NCBI RefSeq assembly: GCF_025231525.1
Contig: NZ_CP103057.1
Coordinates: forward strand, 310,001-374,000
DNA: 64,000 nt
DNA from: Sphingomonas endolithica
GTDB lineage: Bacteria > Pseudomonadota > Alphaproteobacteria > Sphingomonadales > Sphingomonadaceae
Direction: 5' to 3'
In this document: piece after piece, positions 26,744 through 35,852 of the stretch
Layout of the letters: every line of letters starts with the position of its first letter
How positions within the stretch are numbered: the first letter of the stretch is position 1
The notes under the pieces: generated by a model
What the model was told of the DNA's origin: nothing
Seen by the model: the letters and a program-made list of their open reading frames with translations, nothing else
Databases searched by the model: none
Program-made: the position numbers and the translations under genes

Positions 26744-28096
26744 ATGACAGCTACCGCCAGTCCGATGCGGGCGCATCGCCGGATCCTCGCCGCGAGCCTG
26801 ATCGGCACCTCGGTCGAGTTCTACGACTTCTATATCTATGCGACCGCCGCGGCGCTTGTCTTCGGGCCGCTATTCTTCCCGACCGAGAGCCAGTCGGCGC
26901 AACTGATGCTGTCTTATGCCAGTTTCGGGCTCGCCTTCTTCGCGCGGCCATTGGGGGCGGCGGTGTTCGGGCATTTTGGGGATCGGCTGGGGCGCAAATC
27001 GACGTTGGTCGGATCGCTGATGCTGATGGGCGGGGCGACGGTCGCGATCGCGTTCCTGCCAAGCTATGCGCAGGTCGGCTGGGTTGCGCCGCTGTTGCTG
27101 TGCGTGCTGCGTTTTGCGCAAGGCTTCGGCCTTGGCGGCGAATGGGGCGGGGCGAGCCTGCTGGCGGTGGAGAATGCGCCGCCCGGCTATGAAAACCGCT
27201 ATGGCATGTTCCCGCCCTTGGGCGCGCCGATCGGCTTCATTGCGGCGAACGGCTTCTTCCTGCTGCTCGGGGCATTGCTGACCGACGATCAGTTCCGCGA
27301 CTGGGGCTGGCGGGTGCCGTTCCTGGCGAGTGCGATCCTGGTCGGCCTGGGCCTGTGGGTGCGGTTGAAGCTGACCGAGACGCCGGCCTTCCGCGAGGCG
27401 GCGGCGCATCATGGCCTGGCGCGGGTGCCGATCGCCGAGCTGCTCCGCACGCATTTGCGTCCGACGATCCTGGGCACGGTCGGGGTGATCGCGTGCTTTG
27501 CCCTGTTCTACCTCACGACCGCCTTTGCGCTCAGTTACGGTACGACGACGCTGGGCCATGGACGGCAGGCGTTCCTGGGGCTCGAGATCGCCGCAATCCT
27601 GTTCCTGGCACTGGGGGTGATCGTGTCGTCGGTGTTGGCCGATCGCGGTGGCGCGCAGGCAATGTTGCGCTGGGGGTTCGTCGGCTGCGTGGCGTCCGGA
27701 GTGCTGATGGGACCGATGCTGGGTGCGGCATCCTTGTGGGTCGTCTTTGCGTGGCTGGCGCTCTCGCTGTTCGCGATGGGCTTTTGCTACGGGCCGCTCG
27801 GCGGCTGGCTGCCATCCCTGTTCCCGCCGGGCGTGCGCTATTCGGGCGTGTCGATCAGCTTCAACCTGGGCGGAATCTTTGGCGGGGCACTGGCGCCGAT
27901 CGCCGCGCAGGCGCTGGCCGAGCGCGGCGGGCTGGGGCTGGTGGGGGCGTATCTGGTGGTGGCGGGAGTGTTGAGCCTGGTGGGGCTGATGCTATTGCGT
28001 GCGGCGCCCTCGCCGTTCGTCCCGAGCGACGTCCAGGGACACACGGCTAAGGGCGCGCGGGGTGTCTCGACTTTGCTCGACACGAACGGGAAATAA
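26744..28096 (+). CDS. MFS transporter, metabolite:H+ symporter (MHS) family
   Basis: A 450-residue transporter with about 12 membrane helices. MHS marks: SLIGTSVEFYDFYIYATAAAL in the first helix, FGHFGDRLGRKSTL between helices 2 and 3, and FGLGGEWGGASLLAVENAP. The family imports organic acids and osmolytes such as shikimate, citrate or proline; the substrate is not predictable here. It converges with rsmD, the stops being 2 bases apart. Confidence 0.9.
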   Translation: MTATASPMRAHRRILAASLIGTSVEFYDFYIYATAAALVFGPLFFPTESQSAQLMLSYASFGLAFFARPLGAAVFGHFGDRLGRKSTLVGSLMLMGGATVAIAFLPSYAQVGWVAPLLLCVLRFAQGFGLGGEWGGASLLAVENAPPGYENRYGMFPPLGAPIGFIAANGFFLLLGALLTDDQFRDWGWRVPFLASAILVGLGLWVRLKLTETPAFREAAAHHGLARVPIAELLRTHLRPTILGTVGVIACFALFYLTTAFALSYGTTTLGHGRQAFLGLEIAAILFLALGVIVSSVLADRGGAQAMLRWGFVGCVASGVLMGPMLGAASLWVVFAWLALSLFAMGFCYGPLGGWLPSLFPPGVRYSGVSISFNLGGIFGGALAPIAAQALAERGGLGLVGAYLVVAGVLSLVGLMLLRAAPSPFVPSDVQGHTAKGARGVSTLLDTNGK

Positions 28097-28097
28097 G

Positions 28098-28634
28098 TCA
28101 GACCGCGCGCAAGATCGTCAGCTTGGCCTTACCGGAATTGCGTTCGACGTCGATCGCGAAGCCGTCGACCTCGATCGTCTCGTCCTTGCCGGTTTCGATG
28201 CTGACCCAGGTCGCAGGACCGGTCCAGCCGAGACGCGAAAGCTTGTCGAGCGCCACGGCGCCGGCGCCGGTGCCGTAGGGCGGGTCCATCAGGATCAGGT
28301 CGAGCGGCTTGGGCGCGAGGCCGAGCGCCATAACCGACTGTGCCCGCACGTCACCCTTGGCACCGAGCTTGGCCAGGTTGGCGCGCAGGGCATCGAGCGC
28401 GGGTTTATCCTGTTCGACGAACAGGCAGGAGGCGGCGCCACGCGACAATGCTTCGAGGCCGAGCGCGCCGGAGCCGGCGAACAGATCCGCAACCGCCAGA
28501 TCGGCAAAGCTGCCCAGGCGGCTGGTCAGCATCGAGAACAAGGTCTCGCGCGCACGGTCGGCGGTGGGCCGGGTTGCGTCGCCTTTGGGGGCAACGATCG
28601 GACGACCGCGCCACTGGCCTGAGATGATACGCAT
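28098..28634 (-). CDS. rsmD: 16S rRNA (guanine-966-N2)-methyltransferase RsmD
   Basis: A 178-residue methyltransferase. Starts MRIISGQWRGRPI, the RsmD hallmark; RPTADRARETLF; SAM motif LFAGSGALGLEALSRGA; catalytic DPPYG. It modifies G966 of 16S rRNA on the small subunit. It lies 3 bases behind the rluB-like gene, so the two rRNA-modifying enzymes share an operon. Confidence 0.95.
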   Translation of the reverse strand: MRIISGQWRGRPIVAPKGDATRPTADRARETLFSMLTSRLGSFADLAVADLFAGSGALGLEALSRGAASCLFVEQDKPALDALRANLAKLGAKGDVRAQSVMALGLAPKPLDLILMDPPYGTGAGAVALDKLSRLGWTGPATWVSIETGKDETIEVDGFAIDVERNSGKAKLTILRAV

Positions 28635-28637
28635 AGC

Positions 28638-29999
28638 TTACTTCCGGGTACGAGGTGTGGAGCTGCCGCCGGTCGGCTTGCCGCCGCCCTTGGGCGTGGG
28701 ACGCGAAGAAGGCCGCGACGGGCGTGAGGCTTCGCTTGTGTCACGCGCGGGCCGGGCCGGCTTGGCGCGGACGTTGCGGCCAAGCTCGGGATTGAACACG
28801 CGCGCGGGCCGGCCCGTCGGGGCACCACCTGCGGGTGAGCCCTCACGGGCACGCGGTGGCTTGGCGTCGTAGAAGCGTTTGGGACGCACGGCGCCGGGCG
28901 TCGGTGTCGCCTCGCGCGGCTGCTGGTCGGTCGAGGGTTGCCAGCCGGCAGTCTTGACGGGCTGCTTGGCAGGACGACCACCAGCGCGGGTGCCGCGGCT
29001 GGGATTGTCGACGAACGCGGCGCGATCCGCGGCGGACGCCGTCTCGCGCGTGATACGGGTGGCGGGCTTGCCGGCTTGCACCGGACTTGGCTTGCGCGCC
29101 GGCGTGGCGGCCGGGCGCGGGCCGTCCGGCCGCGGCCGTGCGGTGTTGGCCTGCACCGGGGTCGGCTTGGGTCGTTCGCTGAACTTCTCATCGCGGCGCA
29201 GCCGTTCGGGTGGCGGGTTGCGCGTCGGGTTCTTGCGGAACGCGGCGACATCATGGCCCTTCACCTCGCCGATCCCACCCGGCGGCAGATCGGCGAGCAG
29301 GAACGGGCCGTAGCGCGTACGGATCAAGCGGCTGACTTTTAGCCCCAGATATTCGAGCACGCGGCGCACTTCACGGTTCTTGCCTTCGGTCAGGATCATC
29401 TCGATCCAAACATTGGCGCCGGTGCGGCGCTCCAGATTGGCGTTGATCGCGCCGTAGCGCACGCCCTCGATCTCGACGCCATGGATCAGCTCTTCGAGTT
29501 GCGCCTGCGTGATGTCGCCATAGGCGCGGGCGCGATAGGCACGCTCGACGCCGGTGGAAGGTAGTTCCAACTGACGCTTCAACTCGCCATCCGTGGTGAG
29601 CAGCAGCAGCCCCTCGGTGTTGAGATCGAGGCGGCCGACCGGAACCAGGCGCGGCAGGTCGCGCGGCAATTTGTCGTAGATCGTCGGCCGCCCGGCAGGA
29701 TCGCGTTCGGTTACAAGCAGGCCGCTGGGCTTGTGATAGAGGAACAAGCGTGCGGCGGCAGGGGCCTCGACCGGCACGCCATCGACCGTGACGCCGTCGA
29801 GCGACTTCAGGATCGTCGCGGGTGTGTCGATGACGACATCGTTGAGCGCGACGCGGCCATCGGCGATCATGCGCTCGATCTCGCGACGCGAGGCGATGCC
29901 GGCGCGCGCGAGCAGCTTGGCGATACGTTGTTCGTCTTTGCGGACGGGACGTTGCTCGTCTTGGTGGACGGCGGTGGGGGAGGCGGGTGAATCTGGCAC
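28638..29999 (-). CDS. rluB: RsuA/RluB-family 23S rRNA pseudouridine synthase with long basic tail
   Basis: About 453 residues. N-terminal S4 RNA-binding domain (RIAKLLARAGIASRREIE), then the catalytic domain with GRLDLNTEGLLLLTTDGEL, whose Asp is the nucleophile, and LTEGKNREVRR. RluB makes pseudouridine 2605 in 23S rRNA. Residues after about 250 form a disordered Pro/Arg/Lys-rich tail, common in alphaproteobacterial members. No ATG lies close before the S4 domain, so GTG at 29999 is chosen; an ATG at 30104 would add an Arg-rich stretch with no similarity. RluB rather than RluE/F is likely but not proven. Confidence 0.88.
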   Translation of the reverse strand: MPDSPASPTAVHQDEQRPVRKDEQRIAKLLARAGIASRREIERMIADGRVALNDVVIDTPATILKSLDGVTVDGVPVEAPAAARLFLYHKPSGLLVTERDPAGRPTIYDKLPRDLPRLVPVGRLDLNTEGLLLLTTDGELKRQLELPSTGVERAYRARAYGDITQAQLEELIHGVEIEGVRYGAINANLERRTGANVWIEMILTEGKNREVRRVLEYLGLKVSRLIRTRYGPFLLADLPPGGIGEVKGHDVAAFRKNPTRNPPPERLRRDEKFSERPKPTPVQANTARPRPDGPRPAATPARKPSPVQAGKPATRITRETASAADRAAFVDNPSRGTRAGGRPAKQPVKTAGWQPSTDQQPREATPTPGAVRPKRFYDAKPPRAREGSPAGGAPTGRPARVFNPELGRNVRAKPARPARDTSEASRPSRPSSRPTPKGGGKPTGGSSTPRTRK

Positions 30000-30143
30000 G
30001 ACTGCGCTGATACAGCGTAATCGCGCGTTGACTCGAAAAAAAAACTTGCGACCAAGGTTAAGGCGGCGCGTTAAGAGACGCAGGCGTAACGAGGTTCGGG
30101 GCATTGTGCCTCGAACTCAAAGGCAAAGGCGGGTCTCGCACCA

Positions 30144-30572
30144 ATGCTCTTCGGCAAGAAGACACGGCGCATTACGAAGCTGTTGATCGTCGAGGACGAG
30201 CCGCTGGTAGCGTTCGACACCGAGCATTTCTTGCGCGACGAGGCGTTCGAGATCGTCGCCACCGTCGACCGGGTTGCCGATGCGATGGTGGTGATCCGGG
30301 ATACCGGCGAAATCGACCTGATGCTGGTGGACGTGAATCTGGCCGATGGCAGCGGCCTGGATGTCGCGCGGGCGGCGCAGGAGGCCGGCATCCCCGTGAT
30401 GTTCGTCACCGGAGAGTGTCCGGCGGAGGCTAGCGCCGTGGCCGTCGCGTGCCTCGACAAGCCCTATGCGCAGCGCACGTTGCTCGCCGCGATCAGGGCC
30501 GTTGAGGGGGTGTTGGACGGCAAGCCGCCGAAGCGCCTGCCTGCGGGGTTCCGGTTGTTCGAGACGGCGTAA
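30144..30572 (+). CDS. Single-domain response regulator
   Basis: A 142-residue receiver with IVEDEP, phospho-Asp63 (LMLVDVNLADGSG), VTGECP and Lys106 (CLDKPY). No output domain. It is more diverged than the two receivers at 9.5-10.3 kb and lies alone, with no kinase nearby. Confidence 0.92.
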   Translation: MLFGKKTRRITKLLIVEDEPLVAFDTEHFLRDEAFEIVATVDRVADAMVVIRDTGEIDLMLVDVNLADGSGLDVARAAQEAGIPVMFVTGECPAEASAVAVACLDKPYAQRTLLAAIRAVEGVLDGKPPKRLPAGFRLFETA

Positions 30573-30637
30573 GCAGGGGTTTATTCTTGGCGCCGCTGGT
30601 CTAGGCTCCGCCGCATGATGCGGGGAGCGAGCGACGA

Positions 30638-31972
30638 ATGACCGATATGACGACCGGCGCGGGCTGGTGGGGCGGGGTGAAGCCCTATGTCGAGAAGGCC
30701 CCGCTCGCCGCGCTCGCGCTGGGTATCTCCTCAGGCTTTCCCTATGCTATGATTGGGGCGACGCTGACCACGCGGCTGGCGCAGGACGGCATCGACAAGA
30801 AGACCGTCACCGCATTCAGCCTCGCCTTCCTGGTGTTCAACCTGAAATGGCTGTGGGCGTGGGTGGTGGATGGCGTCCGGCTGCCGTTGCTCGGGCGGCT
30901 TGGACAGCGCGTATCGTGGATGATCGTTGCGGCAATCCTGGTCGTAGCGGCAGTGGCCAATCTTGCGCTGATCGATCCCGAGGCGGACATCATGGCGACG
31001 GCAGTCGCGGCGATCCTGGTCGGCGTGGCGGGATCGACGTTCGATATCGTGATCGATGCGTACCGGATCGAAATCCTCGAGCCCAGGCAATTGGGCGTGG
31101 GATCGGGCATGTCGCAATATGGCTGGCGGATCGGATCGGCAGGCGCTGGTGCGCTGGCGCTGGTGATCGCCGCGCGCAGCGGCTGGGAACTCGCTTACCT
31201 GGCCTGCGCATCGCTCGCGCTGCCGGCGGTGATCGCGGCGCTGATCGTCGGCGAGCCGAAGCGGCACCGGGAACCGAGCGACGGACGACGCGGGCCGGCG
31301 CCGTTCTTCCGTGCCATCTGGGGGCCGTTCGTCCAGTTCTTCGCGCGCGAGGGCGCGCTGATCGTGCTGGCCTTCATCCTGATCCACAAGATCGGCGACA
31401 CGCTGGCGAACCTGACGTTGCGGCTGCTGTTCGACGATCTGAAGTTCACCAATGACGAGATCGCATTCTACGACGTGTGGATCGGGTTCATCGCCTATCT
31501 GGTCGGCATCTTCGTCGGCGGCGCGCTGTACGCCAAGATGGGGATGAAGCGATCCGTGCTGCTTGCCCTGATCTTGATGGCCTTGTCGAACCTCAGCTTT
31601 GCCGGGCTGGCAGCGGCAGGGCATTCGAACATCGGCATGGCAAGTGCGATCGGTTTCGAGAATTTCGCCAGCGGCTTTGGCGGTGTGGTGGTGGTGGCGT
31701 ATTTCGCGGCGCTGACCGACCTGCGCTTCACCGCCGCGCAATATGCGCTGATCTCGGCGGCATCGAGCGTGGTCGGCCGGTTCGTCACCGGCACGACTGC
31801 GGGCGGCTTGGTCGAGGCGTTCGGCTATGTGAACTTCTACCTGCTGACCACCGTATTGGCTTTCCCCGGGGTGCTGCTGTTCTGGTGGATGATGCGCAGC
31901 GGGCTGGTCGATCGCTCGATCGGCGATGCCGGCACGGCGGGGGAGGGCGACGTTCGAACAGGGGGCGACTGA
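30638..31972 (+). CDS. MFS transporter, AmpG-like muropeptide permease
   Basis: A 444-residue carrier with about 12 membrane helices. The N-terminus (LALGISSGFPYAMIGATLTTRL), KWLWAWVVDGVRLPLLGRLGQR and ASTFDIVIDAYRIE-like stretch follow AmpG, which imports anhydromuropeptides for cell-wall recycling and beta-lactamase signalling. Its stop is directly followed by the start of the TPR gene. Substrate assignment is by family only. Confidence 0.85.
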   Translation: MTDMTTGAGWWGGVKPYVEKAPLAALALGISSGFPYAMIGATLTTRLAQDGIDKKTVTAFSLAFLVFNLKWLWAWVVDGVRLPLLGRLGQRVSWMIVAAILVVAAVANLALIDPEADIMATAVAAILVGVAGSTFDIVIDAYRIEILEPRQLGVGSGMSQYGWRIGSAGAGALALVIAARSGWELAYLACASLALPAVIAALIVGEPKRHREPSDGRRGPAPFFRAIWGPFVQFFAREGALIVLAFILIHKIGDTLANLTLRLLFDDLKFTNDEIAFYDVWIGFIAYLVGIFVGGALYAKMGMKRSVLLALILMALSNLSFAGLAAAGHSNIGMASAIGFENFASGFGGVVVVAYFAALTDLRFTAAQYALISAASSVVGRFVTGTTAGGLVEAFGYVNFYLLTTVLAFPGVLLFWWMMRSGLVDRSIGDAGTAGEGDVRTGGD

Positions 31973-32716
31973 ATGATTGTCTATCTTGCGATCCTGGCGG
32001 TGCAGGTGATGCTGATCATCGATGTGATCCGCAACGGCCGCAACCAGTTGTGGATCATGGCGCTGATGTTCCTGCCCGGGCCGAGCACGATCGCCTATCT
32101 GGTGATCGAGGTCTATCCGCGGCTGCACGGCAACCGCCACGTGCGTACCGCGCGGGCCAAGGCCGTGGCCAAGCTCGATCCCGAGCGCGAGGTACGCAGC
32201 GCGCGCGACGCGCTGGATCTCGCCGATACGGCGGCGAACCGCATCAGGCTGGGCGATGCGCTGGCCGGGCTGGGCCGCTTCGACGAGGCGCTGCCGCTCT
32301 ACTGAGAGGCGGTGCAGCGCGGGCCATTGGACCTGCACACTGGTGCCAAGATCGCGCGCGCAGAATTCGAGACCGGATCGGCAGCCGACGCCCTGATCAC
32401 GCTGGACGCATTGCCGCCAGCGCATTCCCAGGGTGACAAGGACCGCCAGGCGTTGCTGCGCGCGCGGATCCTGGAGGCGCTCGGGCCCACGGACGAGGCA
32501 CTGGCCTTGTATGCCGATGTCGTGACGCGCTTGCCGGGCGAGGAAGCGCGCTGCCGTTATGCGGCGCTGCTCATCGCCGAGGGCTGGGACAAGAAAGCGC
32601 GCGGCGTGCTGGAGGAAGTGGAGGCGCGGATGAAGCGGCTCGACCGGCAGCAGCGCGCGGCGGAGGCGGATATGTACCGCTGGGCGATGGCACGGCTGGC
32701 GGAATTGCGCGCCTAG
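31973..32716 (+). pseudogene. TPR-like membrane-anchored protein interrupted by an in-frame TGA
   Basis: One frame encodes a 247-codon protein broken once, by TGA at 32303-32305. The first part (110 residues) has a membrane helix (VYLAILAVQVMLIIDVI), a second hydrophobic segment and the start of a TPR repeat ending RFDEALPLY. The second part resumes at once with EAVQRGP and continues two more TPR-like repeats to LAELRA. The break falls in the middle of a helix where Arg is usual (LPLYREAV), so CGA to TGA fits a single C-to-T change. It follows the AmpG-like gene without a gap. It could be a real nonsense mutation, readthrough or a sequencing error; ATG is absent right after the stop. Confidence 0.75.
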
Positions 32717-32744
32717 CAACGTCGCTCCGGACGGAGGTCGGGCG

Positions 32745-33182
32745 CTACGCCGAAATCGGCCGACCGGCATCCGCGAACGCCTGCGCTGCTGCCTTCGCGC
32801 TGGCCAGCACGCCATCGACGTGGCGCACCCCCAGGAGATCGCGAAGCAGCAGTCTTGCGCCGAGCGGCGCCGCCTCGCGATGGCTGAGCACCACCATCAA
32901 CGCATTCTCCGCCGGTGTCATTCGGGCGCAGCAGCAGGGGGCAATCGCGATCGGGCAGGTCGAGGTGGCGGCGAGCTCCGCCATCAACACGCGCATCAGC
33001 ACGAGCGGGCGGCGGAAGCTCTCCCCGAAGGCACCGACAAAGGCGTGTGCGGCATGCGCGTCCGCCAGGCCGCCGGCGCCCATTCGCCGGATCGCGAACA
33101 AAGCGAGGCAGGCATTGGCGCAGCCCGGCAGGGCGTGCGGCAGCGGATGAACCGTGGGCTGGGCGTTTGGAACAGTGGTCAT
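32745..33182 (-). CDS. DUF6628-like family protein
   Basis: A 145-residue protein resembling a sphingomonad family of unknown function that I recall as DUF6628. Features: RMGAGGLADAHAAHAF, RRPLVLMRVLMAELA and a Cys cluster, APCCCARMTPAE, that could bind metal. No signal peptide. It converges with the TPR gene and is divergent from nothing nearby; family naming is from memory. Confidence 0.7.
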   Translation of the reverse strand: MTTVPNAQPTVHPLPHALPGCANACLALFAIRRMGAGGLADAHAAHAFVGAFGESFRRPLVLMRVLMAELAATSTCPIAIAPCCCARMTPAENALMVVLSHREAAPLGARLLLRDLLGVRHVDGVLASAKAAAQAFADAGRPISA

Positions 33183-33254
33183 GACGAGGGCGACTCCGCG
33201 GCTGATGCAAGCAGCGTCGGCGCTTCGTTATTGCAAGTCAATATCAATAAGGAA

Positions 33255-34562
33255 TCAGGTCGGCGGCTCGTCGTTCGCGGCGAGCACTTCACCGGCGAGG
33301 TACAATGTGCCGGCAATCAGCACGAAGCGCGGGGCATCGCGCAAGGTGTCTATTGCGGCGTCGAACGAAGGAGCGGTCTCGGCGGACAGGCCGAGGATGC
33401 GGGCGATATCCGCCAGCGCCGCTGGTTCATGATGGGCATGGCCGGGGACCGGCACGGCGATGACATGATCGACCTGCGCCGCCAATTCGCGCAGCACGCT
33501 GGCTGCATCCTTGTTGGCAAGCATGCCGGTGACAAGGGTGACGGGCCGATCGCGGGCGATGCGGGCGAGCGATTGGGCGAGCGGCCGTGCCGCGGCGGCA
33601 TTGTGCGCGCCGTCCAGCCAGATCTCGCTGCCGGACGGAAGGCGCGCGACGAGCGGGCCTGGCCCGAGATGCTGGAGCCGTGCCGGCCAATGCGCCCAGT
33701 CGGCGGCGGCGCGCAATGCGACATCCGGTATGTCGACGGCCTTCTGGTGGCGTAGCATGGCGATGGCGAGGGCAAGGTTGCGCGACTGATGCGTGCCGAC
33801 CAGCCGAGGGCGGTTGGTGATGAGCGTGAAGCCGATCTCGCTATACTTCACGGCGTCGCGCGCGGTTTCGCTGGTCCAGGCGATGTTTCGCGCGAGCACC
33901 GGCGCGCCCGCTTGCCTTGCGATCGTTGCGATCCGCTCGCGGATGGCGCGGGGATAATCCATCGTGACGAGCGGGACACCGGCCTTGGCGATGCCTGCTT
34001 TCTCGCTGGCGATTTCAAGCAATGTGTCGCCGAGGAAGCTCTGATGATCGATGCCGAGCTGCGCGATGCCGGTGACGACGGGATGCACCACGTTGGTGGC
34101 GTCCAGTCGACCGCCCAACCCGACCTCGATGATGCAGGCATCGGCAGGGGTGCGGCTGAAGGCCAGGAAAGCGGCGGCGGTGGTCACTTCGAAGAAGCTG
34201 GCGCCGATGCCGTCGGCAACGTCGAGCACTGCGGCGAGCAGCGACGCCAGAGCATCATCGTCGATCAACTGCCCGGCGACGCGGATACGTTCGTTGAAGC
34301 GGACGAGATGCGGGCTGGTATAGACGTGTACGACATGGCCGGCAGCCTCGATCGCGGCACGCAGGAACGCGCAGGTCGAGCCCTTGCCGTTGGTGCCGGC
34401 GACGTGGAACACCGGCGGGAGGCGATCCTGCGGATCGCCAAGCCGCGCGAGCAAAGTGGTGATGCGTTCCAGCCCGAGGATGTCGGCGCCCGGGGAAAGT
34501 GCCCAGAGTCGGTCGAGCTGGTGCTGGACGGCAGGCGACGAGGAGGTGGCGTGGTCGGGCAT
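33255..34562 (-). CDS. folC: Folylpolyglutamate/dihydrofolate synthase FolC
   Basis: A 435-residue Mur-ligase-type enzyme adding glutamate to dihydropteroate and to folates. ATP loop VAGTNGKGSTCAFL, YTSPHLVRFNERI, EVGLGGRLDATN and IDHQSFLG are present. It ends the trp-accD operon, and accD-folC is a common pair. The ribosome site for its ATG (GAGAGGG, 7 bases upstream) comes from the inverted repeat of the DUF559 cassette that separates it from accD. Confidence 0.95.
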   Translation of the reverse strand: MPDHATSSSPAVQHQLDRLWALSPGADILGLERITTLLARLGDPQDRLPPVFHVAGTNGKGSTCAFLRAAIEAAGHVVHVYTSPHLVRFNERIRVAGQLIDDDALASLLAAVLDVADGIGASFFEVTTAAAFLAFSRTPADACIIEVGLGGRLDATNVVHPVVTGIAQLGIDHQSFLGDTLLEIASEKAGIAKAGVPLVTMDYPRAIRERIATIARQAGAPVLARNIAWTSETARDAVKYSEIGFTLITNRPRLVGTHQSRNLALAIAMLRHQKAVDIPDVALRAAADWAHWPARLQHLGPGPLVARLPSGSEIWLDGAHNAAAARPLAQSLARIARDRPVTLVTGMLANKDAASVLRELAAQVDHVIAVPVPGHAHHEPAALADIARILGLSAETAPSFDAAIDTLRDAPRFVLIAGTLYLAGEVLAANDEPPT

Positions 34563-34563
34563 C

Positions 34564-34947
34564 TTAGAGCCCTCTCCCCTTTGGGGAGAGGGTTGGGAGA
34601 GGGGCAGCAGCAAGTGCTAGCGCGAGCGTTTCCAGCACACTCTCCATATTATGCATCACGTCATTATTGTTGAAGCGGATGATGCGATATCCTTGAGCTT
34701 CCAGCCAAGAGGTGCGCCGCGTATCCTGCTCGGCGTCGGTATGCGTGTCGCCGTCTATTTCGAGGATCAGCTTATCGGATCTCGCAACGAAATCGGCGAT
34801 GTATGGGCCGATCACGACCTGCCGCACGAACTTCGTGTTCTCGAAGCGCTTACCGCGCAAGGCGGTCCAGATTTCGCGCTCCGGTTGGGTCATGATGGTG
34901 CGCATCGACTTTGCGCGCTCCAGCAACAGCTTGTCGGTCTGCGGCAC
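34564..34947 (-). CDS. DUF559 (Vsr-like restriction endonuclease fold) protein
   Basis: A 127-residue protein of the DUF559 family, PD-(D/E)XK-like and related to Vsr mismatch nickases. Marks: MTQPEREIWTALRGKRF, KFVRQVVIGPYIADFVAR, the acidic LILEIDGDTHTD and GYRIIRFNNNDVMHN. The final residues PLPTLSPKGRGL are encoded by the palindromic repeat itself, and the stop lies one base before folC. The whole gene lies between two inverted copies of one repeat and splits accD from folC. Confidence 0.88.
   Translation of the reverse strand: MPQTDKLLLERAKSMRTIMTQPEREIWTALRGKRFENTKFVRQVVIGPYIADFVARSDKLILEIDGDTHTDAEQDTRRTSWLEAQGYRIIRFNNNDVMHNMESVLETLALALAAAPLPTLSPKGRGL
34569..34604. repeat. Left inverted repeat of the DUF559 cassette
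   Basis: CCCTCTCCCCTTTGGGGAGAGGG then TTGGGAGAGGGG. It is itself a hairpin, and it is the reverse complement of the repeat at 34950-34986 except for two loop bases. Confidence 0.88.
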
Positions 34948-34949
34948 TG

Positions 34950-34986
34950 CCCCTCTCCCAACCCTCTCCCCGTAGGGGAGAGGGCT
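34950..34986. repeat. Right inverted repeat of the DUF559 cassette
   Basis: CCCCTCTCCCAACCCTCTCC then CCGTAGGGGAGAGGG. It ends 8 bases after the accD stop on the minus strand and lies just upstream of the DUF559 start. Confidence 0.88.
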
Positions 34987-34994
34987 TTATAGCG

Positions 34995-35852
34995 CTACGC
35001 CGCCTGCTTCACGCACAGATAGTCCACGACCTTGGCGAGCGTCGCGCGCAGGTCCTTTCGGTGCGTGACCATGTCGAGCATGCCGTGATCGAGCAGATAT
35101 TCGGCGCGCTGGAACCCCTCGGGCAGTTTTTCGCGGATCGTCTGTTCGATCACGCGTTGGCCGGCAAAGCCGATGAGGGCCTTGGGCTCGGCGATCTGCA
35201 CGTCGCCAAGCATCGCGTAGCTGGCAGTCACGCCGCCGGTCGTGGGATCGGTCAACACGACGATATAGGGGAGACCCGCATCGTGGAGCATGGCAATGGC
35301 GACGGTGGCGCGGGGCATCTGCATCAGGCTGAGAATGCCCTCCTGCATGCGCGCGCCGCCCGCTGCGGTGAAGATGATATAGGGACAGTGATCCTCGATC
35401 GCATTCTCGACGCCGCGGATGAAGGCTTCGCCGACGGCCAGACCCATCGACCCGCCCATGAAGGCGAAATCCTGCACGCCGACGACGACCTTGTGCCCGT
35501 TGATCGTGCCGCGGGCGTTGATCAGCGCGTCGCCCTCGGACGTCGCGGCGCGCGCTGCCTTGATGCGGTCGGCATATTTCTTGGTGTCGCGGAACTTGAG
35601 CGGATCGTCCGGCACCTTGGGCAGCGGGATGATCTGATAGCTGCCCTCGTCCAGCGTGTATTTGAAGCGCGCGATCGGGCCGATGCGTTCGTGATGCTCG
35701 CAATGCGGGCACACGTGCATGTTCTCCTCCAGCTCCTTCAGGAACACCATCTGCCCGCATCCCTTGCACTTGTGCCAAAGATTGTCGGGCGTTTCCTTCT
35801 TCGCCGGCACCACATAGGCGAGCGCGTTACGGACGTTGTTGAGCCAGCTCAT
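34995..35852 (-). CDS. accD: Acetyl-CoA carboxylase carboxyltransferase subunit beta AccD
   Basis: A 285-residue subunit that, with AccA, moves the carboxyl group from biotin to acetyl-CoA, the first step of fatty acid synthesis. Zinc ribbon [10 protein letters not shown]...HVCPHCEHH at about 26-50, then the crotonase-like carboxyltransferase domain with [12 protein letters not shown] and [11 protein letters not shown]. The start overlaps the trpA stop (ATGA), so translation is coupled. Confidence 0.97.
   Translation of the reverse strand: MSWLNNVRNALAYVVPAKKETPDNLWHKCKGCGQMVFLKELEENMHVCPHCEHHERIGPIARFKYTLDEGSYQIIPLPKVPDDPLKFRDTKKYADRIKAARAATSEGDALINARGTINGHKVVVGVQDFAFMGGSMGLAVGEAFIRGVENAIEDHCPYIIFTAAGGARMQEGILSLMQMPRATVAIAMLHDAGLPYIVVLTDPTTGGVTASYAMLGDVQIAEPKALIGFAGQRVIEQTIREKLPEGFQRAEYLLDHGMLDMVTHRKDLRATLAKVVDYLCVKQAA

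Larger units (their letters stand above)
34569..34986. mobile_element. Putative DUF559-REP cassette (about 418 bases)
   Basis: The unit is inverted repeat, DUF559 gene, inverted repeat, with almost nothing else. It fills the accD-folC gap to within 6-8 bases on each side. Its layout resembles REP elements framing a RAYT transposase, with a nuclease of another family in the middle. Mobility is inference; no target-site duplication was established. Confidence 0.5.

Noticed and set aside
24940..26808. 622-codon minus-strand open frame opposite the phosphate transporter
   Set aside because: His/Gln/Arg-rich shadow of a gene with clear PiT signatures.
30058..30074. CtrA-like TTAA-GGCGGCGCG-TTAA before the receiver gene
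   Set aside because: Spacing is 9 bases, not the required 7.
30731..32815. 694-codon minus-strand open frame opposite the AmpG-like and TPR genes
   Set aside because: Gln/His/Arg-rich with no domain; the AmpG-like transporter on the other strand explains the region. Its openness across the TGA of the TPR gene is a by-product of codon bias.
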